A DNA stretch of 64,000 nt, taken from an uncultured Bacteroides sp. GTDB taxonomy: Bacteria; Bacteroidota; Bacteroidia; Bacteroidales; Bacteroidaceae. The position numbers and the translations under genes are program-made. Where the stretch lies: positions 16,669-80,668 of the forward strand of contig CASENE010000106.1 of the NCBI GenBank assembly GCA_949289265.1, read 5' to 3'. The notes under the pieces were generated by a model. It saw only the letters and a list, made by a program, of their open reading frames with translations, did no database searches and had not been told where the DNA came from. Positions 9,556 to 16,490 of the stretch are shown in pieces. How positions within the stretch are numbered: the first letter of the stretch is position 1; each line of letters starts with the position of its first letter.

Positions 9556-10494
9556 TTACCAAATTATAGAATAATCCTTTTCTTCCCAATCCTTCACCGT
9601 GACGTTCAGTGTGACGTCGGTGGATACGACCAGGCTGTAGACATAGCTGCGGCCTGGTTCCCAGCTTGCGACATCGGCTGTAGGCAACGTTACTTCGTAG
9701 GTCTTGCCGGTGGTCTGCTCGGGGATGTATTGGCAGGTCAGCGTCAGCTTGGCATTGGCCGGGATGGCATCGAGCGGAAGCAGCAGCAGGTCGCCGAAGA
9801 CCGATGCCTCGTATTGGTTTCCCGCGTTCAGCACGACGTTGCTTGCTTGGAACGGGGAAGCCTGTTCGGTGGCTGCCATGCGGTTGATCCAGGTCGCGGT
9901 GCTGTTTACAGCATCCACCTGGCAGTCGCCCTTATAATCTATTCCGCTCAAGGTGGCCTTGGTGATGGTGACGTCGCCCTCGCTCTGCACTTTGATTTGA
10001 ACCCGCGCCAGCAGGTGCCGGAACGTGAACGCCACGGCCTGCGGATTGTCGCCGCTCATGTTCGTGCGGGAGGCGGTCATCAGGTCGATGGCATTGGCGC
10101 CCGTGGCGGAGGCGTCGAAGCCGGTGATGGCGATTTGGCCGTTGGGGGAAACCTTCACGTCGGATTGGCCTGCGGGATGCACGGCGTAGAAGTCGTATGT
10201 CTTGCCGTCTATCCAGTATTGCAGTTGGTCGTAGGTCCAGTTGCCGCCGGCGGCTCGGGTCACTTCTTTGGCGTTGAACACTTGGGCGGGCGTCTGGGCG
10301 TCGGCGCCGGGCTTGTACCAGCCCCACACGGAGAAGGCGCTCATGCCGTCCGTGGCCTCTATGGCGGCGCGGGTCTGCGGGGCGTGGAAGGCGATGGCGC
10401 GTCCGCTGCCTTCGGGCAGGCCGTTGTCCGTCGTCTCGGTGGCGCAGGCGGCCAGCAGCAGGGCCGGGGCCAGGAGGACGGAGATTCGTTTCAT
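9556..10494 (-). CDS. Fimbrillin family lipoprotein (second copy)
   Basis: 312 aa starting MKRISVLLAPALLLAAC (lipobox LAAC, Cys17); a GTG/ATG region five codons upstream (10509) is the longer alternative. Fimbrillin features: GRAIAFHAPQTRA near the mature N-terminus with an Arg cleavage-like site, LQYWIDGKTYDFYAVHPAG, the TFRHLLARVQIKV motif in the middle, and a C-terminal WEPGRSYVYSLVV. It shares the block 'FKHLLSKIQFKF / FRHLLARVQIKV' with the fimbrillin at 11697-12698. Probably a structural subunit of a surface pilus. Confidence 0.75.
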   Translation of the reverse strand: MKRISVLLAPALLLAACATETTDNGLPEGSGRAIAFHAPQTRAAIEATDGMSAFSVWGWYKPGADAQTPAQVFNAKEVTRAAGGNWTYDQLQYWIDGKTYDFYAVHPAGQSDVKVSPNGQIAITGFDASATGANAIDLMTASRTNMSGDNPQAVAFTFRHLLARVQIKVQSEGDVTITKATLSGIDYKGDCQVDAVNSTATWINRMAATEQASPFQASNVVLNAGNQYEASVFGDLLLLPLDAIPANAKLTLTCQYIPEQTTGKTYEVTLPTADVASWEPGRSYVYSLVVSTDVTLNVTVKDWEEKDYSIIW

Positions 10495-10584
10495 TGTTGT
10501 CAGGTTCATTTGTATGTATCGGTTTTGTTAGTTATCGCTTGCCGTTTCCCCTCCTCCTGGGAGGAGGAGGAGAATTAGGTTACC

Positions 10585-10676
10585 GAGTGGAGGGGGGGCA
10601 CCTATCCGAGTGGGAGTGTCCCACCTATCCGAGTGGGGGAGTCCCACCTATCCGAGTGGAGTTTCTCCACTGCCAC
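10585..10676. repeat. Tandem array, four units of 23 bp
   Basis: Units at 10585-10607, 10608-10630, 10631-10653 and 10654-10676. The shared core is CACCTATCCGAGTGG; the last unit is diverged. The core has dyad symmetry (CCCAC...GTGGG). The array runs from the intergenic region into the last codons of the HU-like gene, whose stop codon (10648-10650) lies inside a unit. A separate hairpin of CTCCTCC and GGAGGAG lies at 10551-10570. Confidence 0.85.
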
Positions 10677-11472
10677 CTTGACTGCCACCGCCAGGCTCTT
10701 CGGTCGTTTCGCCCACTGTGATGGGGTGTGGTAAACTAAAAGTGCGGGGTTCTTTGGTCAAATTGCTGCCGCTGCTGTATTGCGTCGTCACTTGCACCGT
10801 CCATTGTCCTTCGGTGACGCCGGCGGGCAGGGTGAACTGCAGTTTCTTGGGGGTATTGGGGGCGACTTTCGAGGGCGGGATGAAGAACGAGGTGTCTGGG
10901 TCGGAGACGGAGGTGAGGGTGATGCCCACGGCGGGGTCGTCGCCCACCAGCTTCAGCCCGCTGCCGGTCAGCACGGCCATGTCGCCGCCGGCCATGGGCA
11001 GGGGGACGCGGGTGGTGGCGTCGGCGAAGGCGCTGGTCATGCCGGCGATGTGGGGCCCCGTGGCGGCGGGCTGCAGGAAGTAGTGCAGCTTGGCCTTGGA
11101 GAGGGCGTCTTCGACGGCGGGGCCTTGGCGGAAGGAGGCGTAGACGCGCACCTTGTCGCGGTCGACGGCGGTGGCCAGTTCGTCCTCGGTCACCACGCCG
11201 CTGGCCATGGGTCGGGCGTAGAAGGCGTCGGTGGAGATGTTGTAGCCCGAGGCGACGGCCAGGGCCACTTCTTCCATGAACACTTTGATGATGCTCTGCA
11301 CGCGGGTCGGCTCGTCGCCCAAGCGTTCGGCCACGGAGGCGGCGATGTCGTCTTGCGTCAGGGGCGTGCTCTGCGTGTGGACTTTTACGGTGTAGTCGTC
11401 CGCCACGTCGGGCGTCAGTTCGTTGGGGTAGGCCTTCAGGTTGAGGTCGAGGTCGTACTTCAGTTGTGCCAT
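10648..11472 (-). CDS. HU-like DNA-binding domain protein with DUF4469-type C-terminus
   Basis: 274 aa, no signal peptide. The N-terminal 120 residues fit the Bacteroidales HU/IHF-like fold (VASGYNISTDAFYARP in the position of the HU arm). The C-terminal 100 residues look like an Ig/IPT-type domain of the DUF4469 class, then a Gly/Ser-rich tail. It lies between two fimbrillin genes on the same strand but is not a known pilus part. The 3' end is formed by a 23-bp tandem array. Possible roles are nucleoid protein or local regulator; neither is shown by the sequence. Confidence 0.65.
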   Translation of the reverse strand: MAQLKYDLDLNLKAYPNELTPDVADDYTVKVHTQSTPLTQDDIAASVAERLGDEPTRVQSIIKVFMEEVALAVASGYNISTDAFYARPMASGVVTEDELATAVDRDKVRVYASFRQGPAVEDALSKAKLHYFLQPAATGPHIAGMTSAFADATTRVPLPMAGGDMAVLTGSGLKLVGDDPAVGITLTSVSDPDTSFFIPPSKVAPNTPKKLQFTLPAGVTEGQWTVQVTTQYSSGSNLTKEPRTFSLPHPITVGETTEEPGGGSQGGSGETPLG

Positions 11473-11633
11473 GATGTCGTTTGCAATTTAAACAATTAAA
11501 AGTTCATAATTAAAAATGAAAAGCGGGACGGGCTGTCCCGGCGCCTTTCCTGGTTCATCAGACCCTGTGTGCGTTTATCGCGTAGCTTCGTGACTTCGAT
11601 GAGCGCTTTGCACAAATGGTGGTTGATGGTAGT

Positions 11634-11663
11634 GGCTGCAAGGGCGGCCAAGCCCTTGCAGCC
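11634..11663 (-). terminator. Strong hairpin behind the first fimbrillin
   Basis: A perfect 12-bp stem, GGCTGCAAGGGC with GCCCTTGCAGCC, and a 6-nt loop, 34 bp beyond the fimbrillin stop. No T-tract follows on the minus strand, so it may act as a 3' mRNA-protecting structure or a partial terminator that makes the first fimbrillin more abundant than the genes behind it. The rest of the 224-bp gap holds a second small hairpin near 11524-11543 and an AT-rich stretch before the HU-like gene. Confidence 0.5.
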
Positions 11664-11696
11664 TGGGGTTGGGGTTGAGTTAGAATATTAGAAGTA

Positions 11697-12698
11697 TTAA
11701 GCGTTCGGGATGTTTACAGTGCTACCTGTACCATCCTGCCAGATATTGCCATTCCCTTGGCTGAACTCTTCTACGTCAAATACGATAGGCTTCGGGTCGT
11801 TGCTGGGGTCGTCGTCGCCATCGTCGATATTGTCAATGGTCAGTGTAGCCGTGTAGAGATAAGCATACTGGGCCGTCCATGCAGATACGGTCGTAGTCGG
11901 TACTGTGGCAGTGATGGTTCCTTGCTTGATAGTATTAGAGCCGTCAGTAACCACGACATCAGCCGTGATGTTGAAGGTGCCTACGGTCTGCGGGATTACA
12001 TAATAAGCATCGGTGGGCAGACCATCGGTAGCGTCAACCGTTTCAGCCGTAGTGAAGTCGCCATATTCGCCCGGTGTAGCCGGAGTTCCATTTGGAGTAC
12101 CTTTTGTCCATGTGCAAGTGGTGTTGATGCCATTGACCTTAAAGTTCTGCATGGTAACAACCTGGCTGCCCAACGTAGCAGCGTCTTTCTCGAACTTGAA
12201 CTGAATCTTAGACAGCAGGTGTTTGAATGTCAAAGGTACGGCAGTTTCATTGGAAATATCGTCGGTGGTAGTGCGGGTAGCATCGGCATATACCACGTCG
12301 TTCTGATGACCTGCATCGGAATTAACCGTCAAGGTCAGGCCGTTTGTGTAATCCCAAGAAGCAGAAATGCCGTCAGCCTTAGGAGCGTAAGCGCCAAAGT
12401 TAAATGTTTCCGAGGGTTGCCAATACTGAACCGGAGAATAGCTCCAGCTGCCGCTGGCTTTAGAAACTGTCAGGCCTTCCGTTGCAGTGCCAAACAAACT
12501 TTCAACATCTGCATAACCACCGAATACTTGGAATTCATCAAAGTTGTCGGTAGTTACATCGCCGGCCTTGGTCATGTTGTTGATGCCCGAACCAGCAAAG
12601 CTAATGCCTCTGCTCGGAGCAATCTCCGTTACTTCTTCGTTCGTACAGCTTGCCAAAGCCAATGCGGCTACGCCAAGCACAAATAAACTCTTCTTCAT
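11697..12698 (-). CDS. Fimbrillin family protein (probable major subunit)
   Basis: 333 aa with lipoprotein signal MKKSLFVLGVAALALASC (Cys18); the frame is open ten codons further to 12728, but this start gives a clean signal peptide. After an Asn/Thr-rich body it has the fimbrillin block TFKHLLSKIQFKF and a C-terminal AQYAYLYTATLTIDN, then an acidic linker and a terminal strand usable for donor-strand assembly. Base composition is clearly more AT-rich than the flanking genes. A 78-bp upstream gap and the downstream hairpin suggest its own expression level. I infer the main shaft subunit. Confidence 0.8.
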   Translation of the reverse strand: MKKSLFVLGVAALALASCTNEEVTEIAPSRGISFAGSGINNMTKAGDVTTDNFDEFQVFGGYADVESLFGTATEGLTVSKASGSWSYSPVQYWQPSETFNFGAYAPKADGISASWDYTNGLTLTVNSDAGHQNDVVYADATRTTTDDISNETAVPLTFKHLLSKIQFKFEKDAATLGSQVVTMQNFKVNGINTTCTWTKGTPNGTPATPGEYGDFTTAETVDATDGLPTDAYYVIPQTVGTFNITADVVVTDGSNTIKQGTITATVPTTTVSAWTAQYAYLYTATLTIDNIDDGDDDPSNDPKPIVFDVEEFSQGNGNIWQDGTGSTVNIPNA

Positions 12699-12776
12699 AA
12701 CTTGTTTTTGTTTTAAAAAGTGAAACATATAGTTGATTAATAATCTCTTCGTTGTCGCTTGTGCGCCCGTAGCGGC

Positions 12777-13859
12777 TTACTCCAGCGGCAGGGGGATGTC
12801 GATGTATTCGCCCCAGCCCTCCACGTCGACGTCGAAGGCTCCGCCGCCGGCCTGTCCGTCTTCGTCCTTCACTTCGATGCCACTGACGCGGATGATGCCG
12901 CCGCGGGGCTGTGCCTCCACTTGGGCGGTGACGTCAAAGTCATAGTCCAGGATGAGTCCGTTGTTCAGGCGCACCTCCAGGTTGAGCATGTAGGTCTGGT
13001 CGGCGCGCGTGTAGCCCTCGCCGGGGTAGTTGGGGATGCCGAAGGTCTGCACCTGTGCCTCGGCGCCGTAGTTCTCCAGGGTGCAGTCGTAGAGGATGGT
13101 GGCTGCGGCTTCGTCGGTGTGTCCGTCTTGCAGGTAGACGCTCTCGGCCATGCCGGACAGTCCGCCGCGGGCCAGGGCCACGTATTCCAGTCCGTGGCTG
13201 AACTCGTAGCGCACCACGTAGGTGTAGACCAGGGGGCGGAGGGTGAGCAGCAGTTGGACGGGCTCGACGGTGCGCTGCGCCTCGTAGGCGTCCACGTAGG
13301 TGCCATACAGCATGTCCGGCTCGTTGATGGTGCGCTCGTCGGCATGTTCGGCCACGCCGCTGAAGGTGGCGCGGGTGCGCGTCCGGGTGGTGGCCGACGC
13401 GCTGGCCGATGCATCGAGGTCGCTGAAGACGATGTATTCCGTGTCGTTGTTATAGAGCAGCAGGGTGTTCGTCCCTTCCTGCATGGGCAGTCGTCCGCCG
13501 TCGGGCTCGAGGTTGTATTCGGTGTATTGGCTGCCCGCGTCGGGATAGACCAGGGCGCGGATGCCGTCGGCGATGTCGGGCCGCAGGTCGTCGTAGGCGT
13601 ACGTGAAGTCGGCGGGCCATTGCTGTTCCCAGTCCGTCTCGTGCGTGCGTTCCCATTCCTGCTCCCAGTCGGCCACCACGTCCACCTTGACCGTGAGGCC
13701 GTGTTCGTCGTGCGTGTAGCACAAGTCTTTGCGGCAGCCCGTCAGCAACAAGGACAGGGTGATGAATAATGTAAAATGTGACATGAAAAGCGGGCGACGG
13801 GTCGTGGTTGACTTTTCATTATTCATGATTAGCTTTTCATTGATAGTACCGTTTTTCAT
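12777..13859 (-). CDS. DUF5119-type fimbrial anchor-like lipoprotein
   Basis: 360 aa. The ATG at 13859 overlaps the stop of the DUF3575 gene (ATGA) and has a perfect AAAGGAGG six bases upstream, which settles the start against the open frame running to 14258. The leader is long: a basic stretch, then the hydrophobic SHFTLFITLSLLLTGC with lipobox LTGC (Cys42). The mature start CRKDLCYTHDEH and VKVDVVADWEQEWER are typical of DUF5119 proteins next to Bacteroidales fimbrillins. Role inferred: Mfa2-like anchoring or length control. Confidence 0.75.
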   Translation of the reverse strand: MKNGTINEKLIMNNEKSTTTRRPLFMSHFTLFITLSLLLTGCRKDLCYTHDEHGLTVKVDVVADWEQEWERTHETDWEQQWPADFTYAYDDLRPDIADGIRALVYPDAGSQYTEYNLEPDGGRLPMQEGTNTLLLYNNDTEYIVFSDLDASASASATTRTRTRATFSGVAEHADERTINEPDMLYGTYVDAYEAQRTVEPVQLLLTLRPLVYTYVVRYEFSHGLEYVALARGGLSGMAESVYLQDGHTDEAAATILYDCTLENYGAEAQVQTFGIPNYPGEGYTRADQTYMLNLEVRLNNGLILDYDFDVTAQVEAQPRGGIIRVSGIEVKDEDGQAGGGAFDVDVEGWGEYIDIPLPLE

Positions 13860-15022
13860 CTCTTGCCTCCTTTCTTCTCCATCCATTTGCCGATGTTCCA
13901 TACCCATGCGAATTTCAGTTTGAGCGGGCCGAAGTAGTTCAGGCGGCTGCTCTGCTGGTAGACGTAGTGCCCGTCGATGGGGAGGTATTCGTCGTACCAG
14001 GTGTGCATGAACCCGATGCCGATGCCTGCCTCGAAGGCGAAGTAGCGTCCCACGGGGAACATGTATCCGTAGCTCAGGCCGGCCATGACGCCTTCGCCCT
14101 TGTATCCGCGTCCGCCGTTCTCCAGGTCGTACCATCCGCCGCCCGCGAAGAGACCGACGTAGTGTCCCCGGCGGTCGCCCTGCGGCTTGAACCAATAGCG
14201 CGCTTCGGGCACGATGGTGGCCAGCTGGTAGTATTTGTGCTTGCCGTTGTTGTGCCACCAGGCCATGTTGCCTTCCACGCCTGCCGACCAGCGGTCGTTG
14301 AAGCGGTAGGCCACTTCGAGCGAGGGCATCAGCACGGCGTCATACACGAGGTTGGTCTTGATGTTCCAGGGCGAGCGGACGTACTCGCGGACGACGGGCG
14401 TGGTCTCTTCCGCCATTTGCTCGTCCGCAGGCAAGACTTCCGGCTCGGCCATCGCAGTCGTGTCGGGCAGGGTGGCCAGCGTGTCCGCTTCCTCGATGAC
14501 GCCGAGCGTGTCCCGCTCCAGGCTGTCGGCCGGCAGGGCCACGGGCTCGGGCTTCGCCTCCGGCTCGTAGCCTTCGGCGTATTCGATGCCCAGCAGGGCC
14601 ACGACGTCGCGGATGCCCTGGTAGGAGCGGGTGGAGTTGTAGGTGCGATAGTACTGCTCCTTCATGCCGTGGTGGGTGATGAACCACGATTTCACCTGGT
14701 TGCTGCGGTTCTTGGCCGCGGCCAGGTTTTCCGCCTGCGAGCCGAACGAGCCGCAGAAGCCGCGTATCATCACGTAGGCATGTCCGGCCTCGATGTCTTG
14801 GCGGTGACGGTCGATGAGGGAGACTGCGCGGCGGATGGATTCATCGTTGCCGCGGAAGGGGGAATAGAACATCCGCTTGCCCGGGACGAAGCGGAACAGA
14901 ATCGCGCTGTCCGACCGGACGGGGTCGTCCGTAGGCGGGAGCGGGGAGGCGCAAGCCGGATGAAAAGCACCGGCCAGCCATACACACAGAAGGGCGTGTA
15001 CCAACCAATTCGTTTGTCTCAT
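13856..15022 (-). CDS. DUF3575 outer-membrane protein with OmpA-like periplasmic part
   Basis: 388 aa from the ATG at 15022 (15037 is an alternative). Signal peptide cleaved near ACAS-PLPP. Residues about 40-140 resemble an OmpA-like domain (HAYVMIRGFCGSFGSQAENL...). After a Pro/Glu linker, residues about 215-388 form a beta-barrel of the DUF3575 kind starting SPWNIKTNLVYDAVLMPS. This family commonly opens Bacteroidales fimbrial operons. It is first in the locus, translationally coupled to the next gene, and has a promoter at 15195-15227 with a leader of about 165 nt. Confidence 0.78.
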   Translation of the reverse strand: MRQTNWLVHALLCVWLAGAFHPACASPLPPTDDPVRSDSAILFRFVPGKRMFYSPFRGNDESIRRAVSLIDRHRQDIEAGHAYVMIRGFCGSFGSQAENLAAAKNRSNQVKSWFITHHGMKEQYYRTYNSTRSYQGIRDVVALLGIEYAEGYEPEAKPEPVALPADSLERDTLGVIEEADTLATLPDTTAMAEPEVLPADEQMAEETTPVVREYVRSPWNIKTNLVYDAVLMPSLEVAYRFNDRWSAGVEGNMAWWHNNGKHKYYQLATIVPEARYWFKPQGDRRGHYVGLFAGGGWYDLENGGRGYKGEGVMAGLSYGYMFPVGRYFAFEAGIGIGFMHTWYDEYLPIDGHYVYQQSSRLNYFGPLKLKFAWVWNIGKWMEKKGGKR

Positions 15023-15194
15023 GTCGTTTTTTGGCATTTCTAAGGATAGCTTTCCGTCCCGGCAAGCCGGCGGCGGAGGGGCATAGCCCGCCATACCTTA
15101 TTATACTATTCTTATTATTGTTTGCAGTTTATGGTATCCCGGAGGAACTCTCTTCTCTTTTTAGTATCTTTCTTATTCTTTCAGAATACCGCTG

Positions 15195-15227
15195 CAAAGA
15201 TAGAATATTTTAATTTAAGTTTCCAAA
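15195..15227 (-). promoter_or_regulatory. Promoter of the fimbrial locus
   Basis: On the minus strand, TATCTTTG (plus CAAAGATA, 15195-15202) is the -7 box and TTTG (plus CAAA, 15224-15227) the -33 box, with 21 bp between. This matches the Bacteroides sigma-ABfr consensus. The start of transcription would leave about 165 nt of leader before the DUF3575 start. Confidence 0.65.
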
Positions 15228-15350
15228 CATTGCGAAAGAAATCTTCGTAAAAAATAATTCAAAGCTGTGTCGCTTCGCTTCGGATAGGGCCATTGTCCCA
15301 AGGCCTTTCCCAGATGGCGGAACCGAAGCGCGGCAGAATGGGTTGTATAT

Positions 15351-15449
15351 CAGCGTTTAGTGGCGTAGTAATGCCCGGTCGCTGGCATAGTAACGCCCGG
15401 TCGCTGGGATTATAACGCCCGGCGGGTGGGACAGTATCGCCCGGTCCGG
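15351..15449 (+). repeat. Dispersed 99-bp element, family 1, copy A
   Basis: Head CAGCGTTTAGT (15351-15361) and four 22-bp units at 15362, 15384, 15406 and 15428. Core of unit 2: GGCATAGTAACGCCCGG. Copies of identical length and layout lie at 37592-37690 (inverted), 46099-46197 and 59313-59411. It sits in the 567-bp gap between the divergent fimbrial and DUF3805 genes; the rest of that gap holds the two promoters and nothing else I can identify. Confidence 0.9.
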
Positions 15450-15529
15450 CAGGCAGGAAGGGGAGGGGGCGGCACGTTCGTTTTTCGTGACAGGGGAGGG
15501 CCTTGGCCCCACGCAAGGTGTACGGAACA

Positions 15530-15560
15530 TTTGGCATTCCGATGAAAAAGCGTAACTTTG
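15530..15560 (+). promoter_or_regulatory. Promoter of the DUF3805 gene
   Basis: TTTG at 15530-15533, 19 bp spacer, TAACTTTG at 15553-15560: a near-perfect Bacteroides promoter. It places the transcription start at about 15567, which excludes the upstream start codon at 15503 and supports translation from 15590. Confidence 0.75.
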
Positions 15561-15589
15561 CGGATGAGTTTTTTAAAAGAACTACCTAT

Positions 15590-16411
15590 ATGACGCAGAA
15601 CAAGAAATTCATATCGCCCGGAGCGTGGTTTTCCATGCTGTATCCGGCCACGTGGAGCGAGTTTGAAGACGGCGAAGGCTCTTTCCTCTTCTATAACCCC
15701 GACGAGTGGACGGGCAACTTCCGCATCTCGGCCTTCCGCGGAGGCCCCGCCTACGGGCTGGACTGTGTGCGGCAGGAGCTGGCCGACAATCCGCAGGCCA
15801 TGCTGTTGCGGGTGGGCGACCGCGACTGTGCCTACAGCCGGGAACACTTCACCGAAGACGGGGTGGACTATACCACTCACTTCTGGATAACGGGACAAGA
15901 CGACGTGGCCTTTGAATGCTCGTTCACCGTGGCGCGCGGGATGCCTGCGGGCGAGGCGGTGCACGTCATCGAGACCCTGCAAGTGCGCCGGCCCGACGTA
16001 AAGTATCCGGCCGAGCTGATTCCGGTGCGCCTCTCTGAAATCTGCCAGATAGATGCCGCCTACGAATGGGTGGAGCGCAAGGTGAAGGACGTGCTCAAGA
16101 CCGACTTCCAGGGCACGGAAGAAGACATTGCCCGCATGCAGCAGTTGGTGGACCAGTCGGCCTTCAGCCCCCGCAAGCGCGAGGTGTGGACAGACCTGGG
16201 CATCGTGCTCTGCGTCATCCTGGCCAACGAGGTGGACGGGCTGGAGTGGCAGACGCTGGTGGACGGAAACCGCGAAGCCCCCGTGCTGGTGCACGCCGCC
16301 ACCCGCCGGATGATAGACCCCATGAAGCTGGTGTGGAGCCGGGTGAAGGCCGGCGAGGCATGCCGGCTGGCCGAGGCTTATGAGGAGGCGATGGGGGAAA
16401 TGGGGAAATAG
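15590..16411 (+). CDS. DUF3805 family protein
   Basis: 273 aa, cytoplasmic by appearance (no signal or membrane segment). It starts MTQNKKFISPGAWFSMLYPATWSEFEDG, the form of the conserved Bacteroidetes family DUF3805, whose N-terminal part resembles PsbP/Mog1-like folds; the C-terminal part after residue 150 is helical. Function is unknown. It has its own promoter and stands alone, 79 bp before the ABC-F gene. The family name is from memory of the N-terminal pattern. Confidence 0.65.
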   Translation: MTQNKKFISPGAWFSMLYPATWSEFEDGEGSFLFYNPDEWTGNFRISAFRGGPAYGLDCVRQELADNPQAMLLRVGDRDCAYSREHFTEDGVDYTTHFWITGQDDVAFECSFTVARGMPAGEAVHVIETLQVRRPDVKYPAELIPVRLSEICQIDAAYEWVERKVKDVLKTDFQGTEEDIARMQQLVDQSAFSPRKREVWTDLGIVLCVILANEVDGLEWQTLVDGNREAPVLVHAATRRMIDPMKLVWSRVKAGEACRLAEAYEEAMGEMGK

Positions 16412-16490
16412 AGAAGGAAGTTAAAAAGGAAGGTAGAGGGGGATTCTCCCTCCCCGCCTTAAAAATAACACTAATTTAGCAACATTTACC

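Noticed and set aside
13859-14258. N-terminal extension of the DUF5119 protein
   Set aside because: The stretch is out of frame within DUF3575; a Shine-Dalgarno site and ATGA overlap place the start at 13859.
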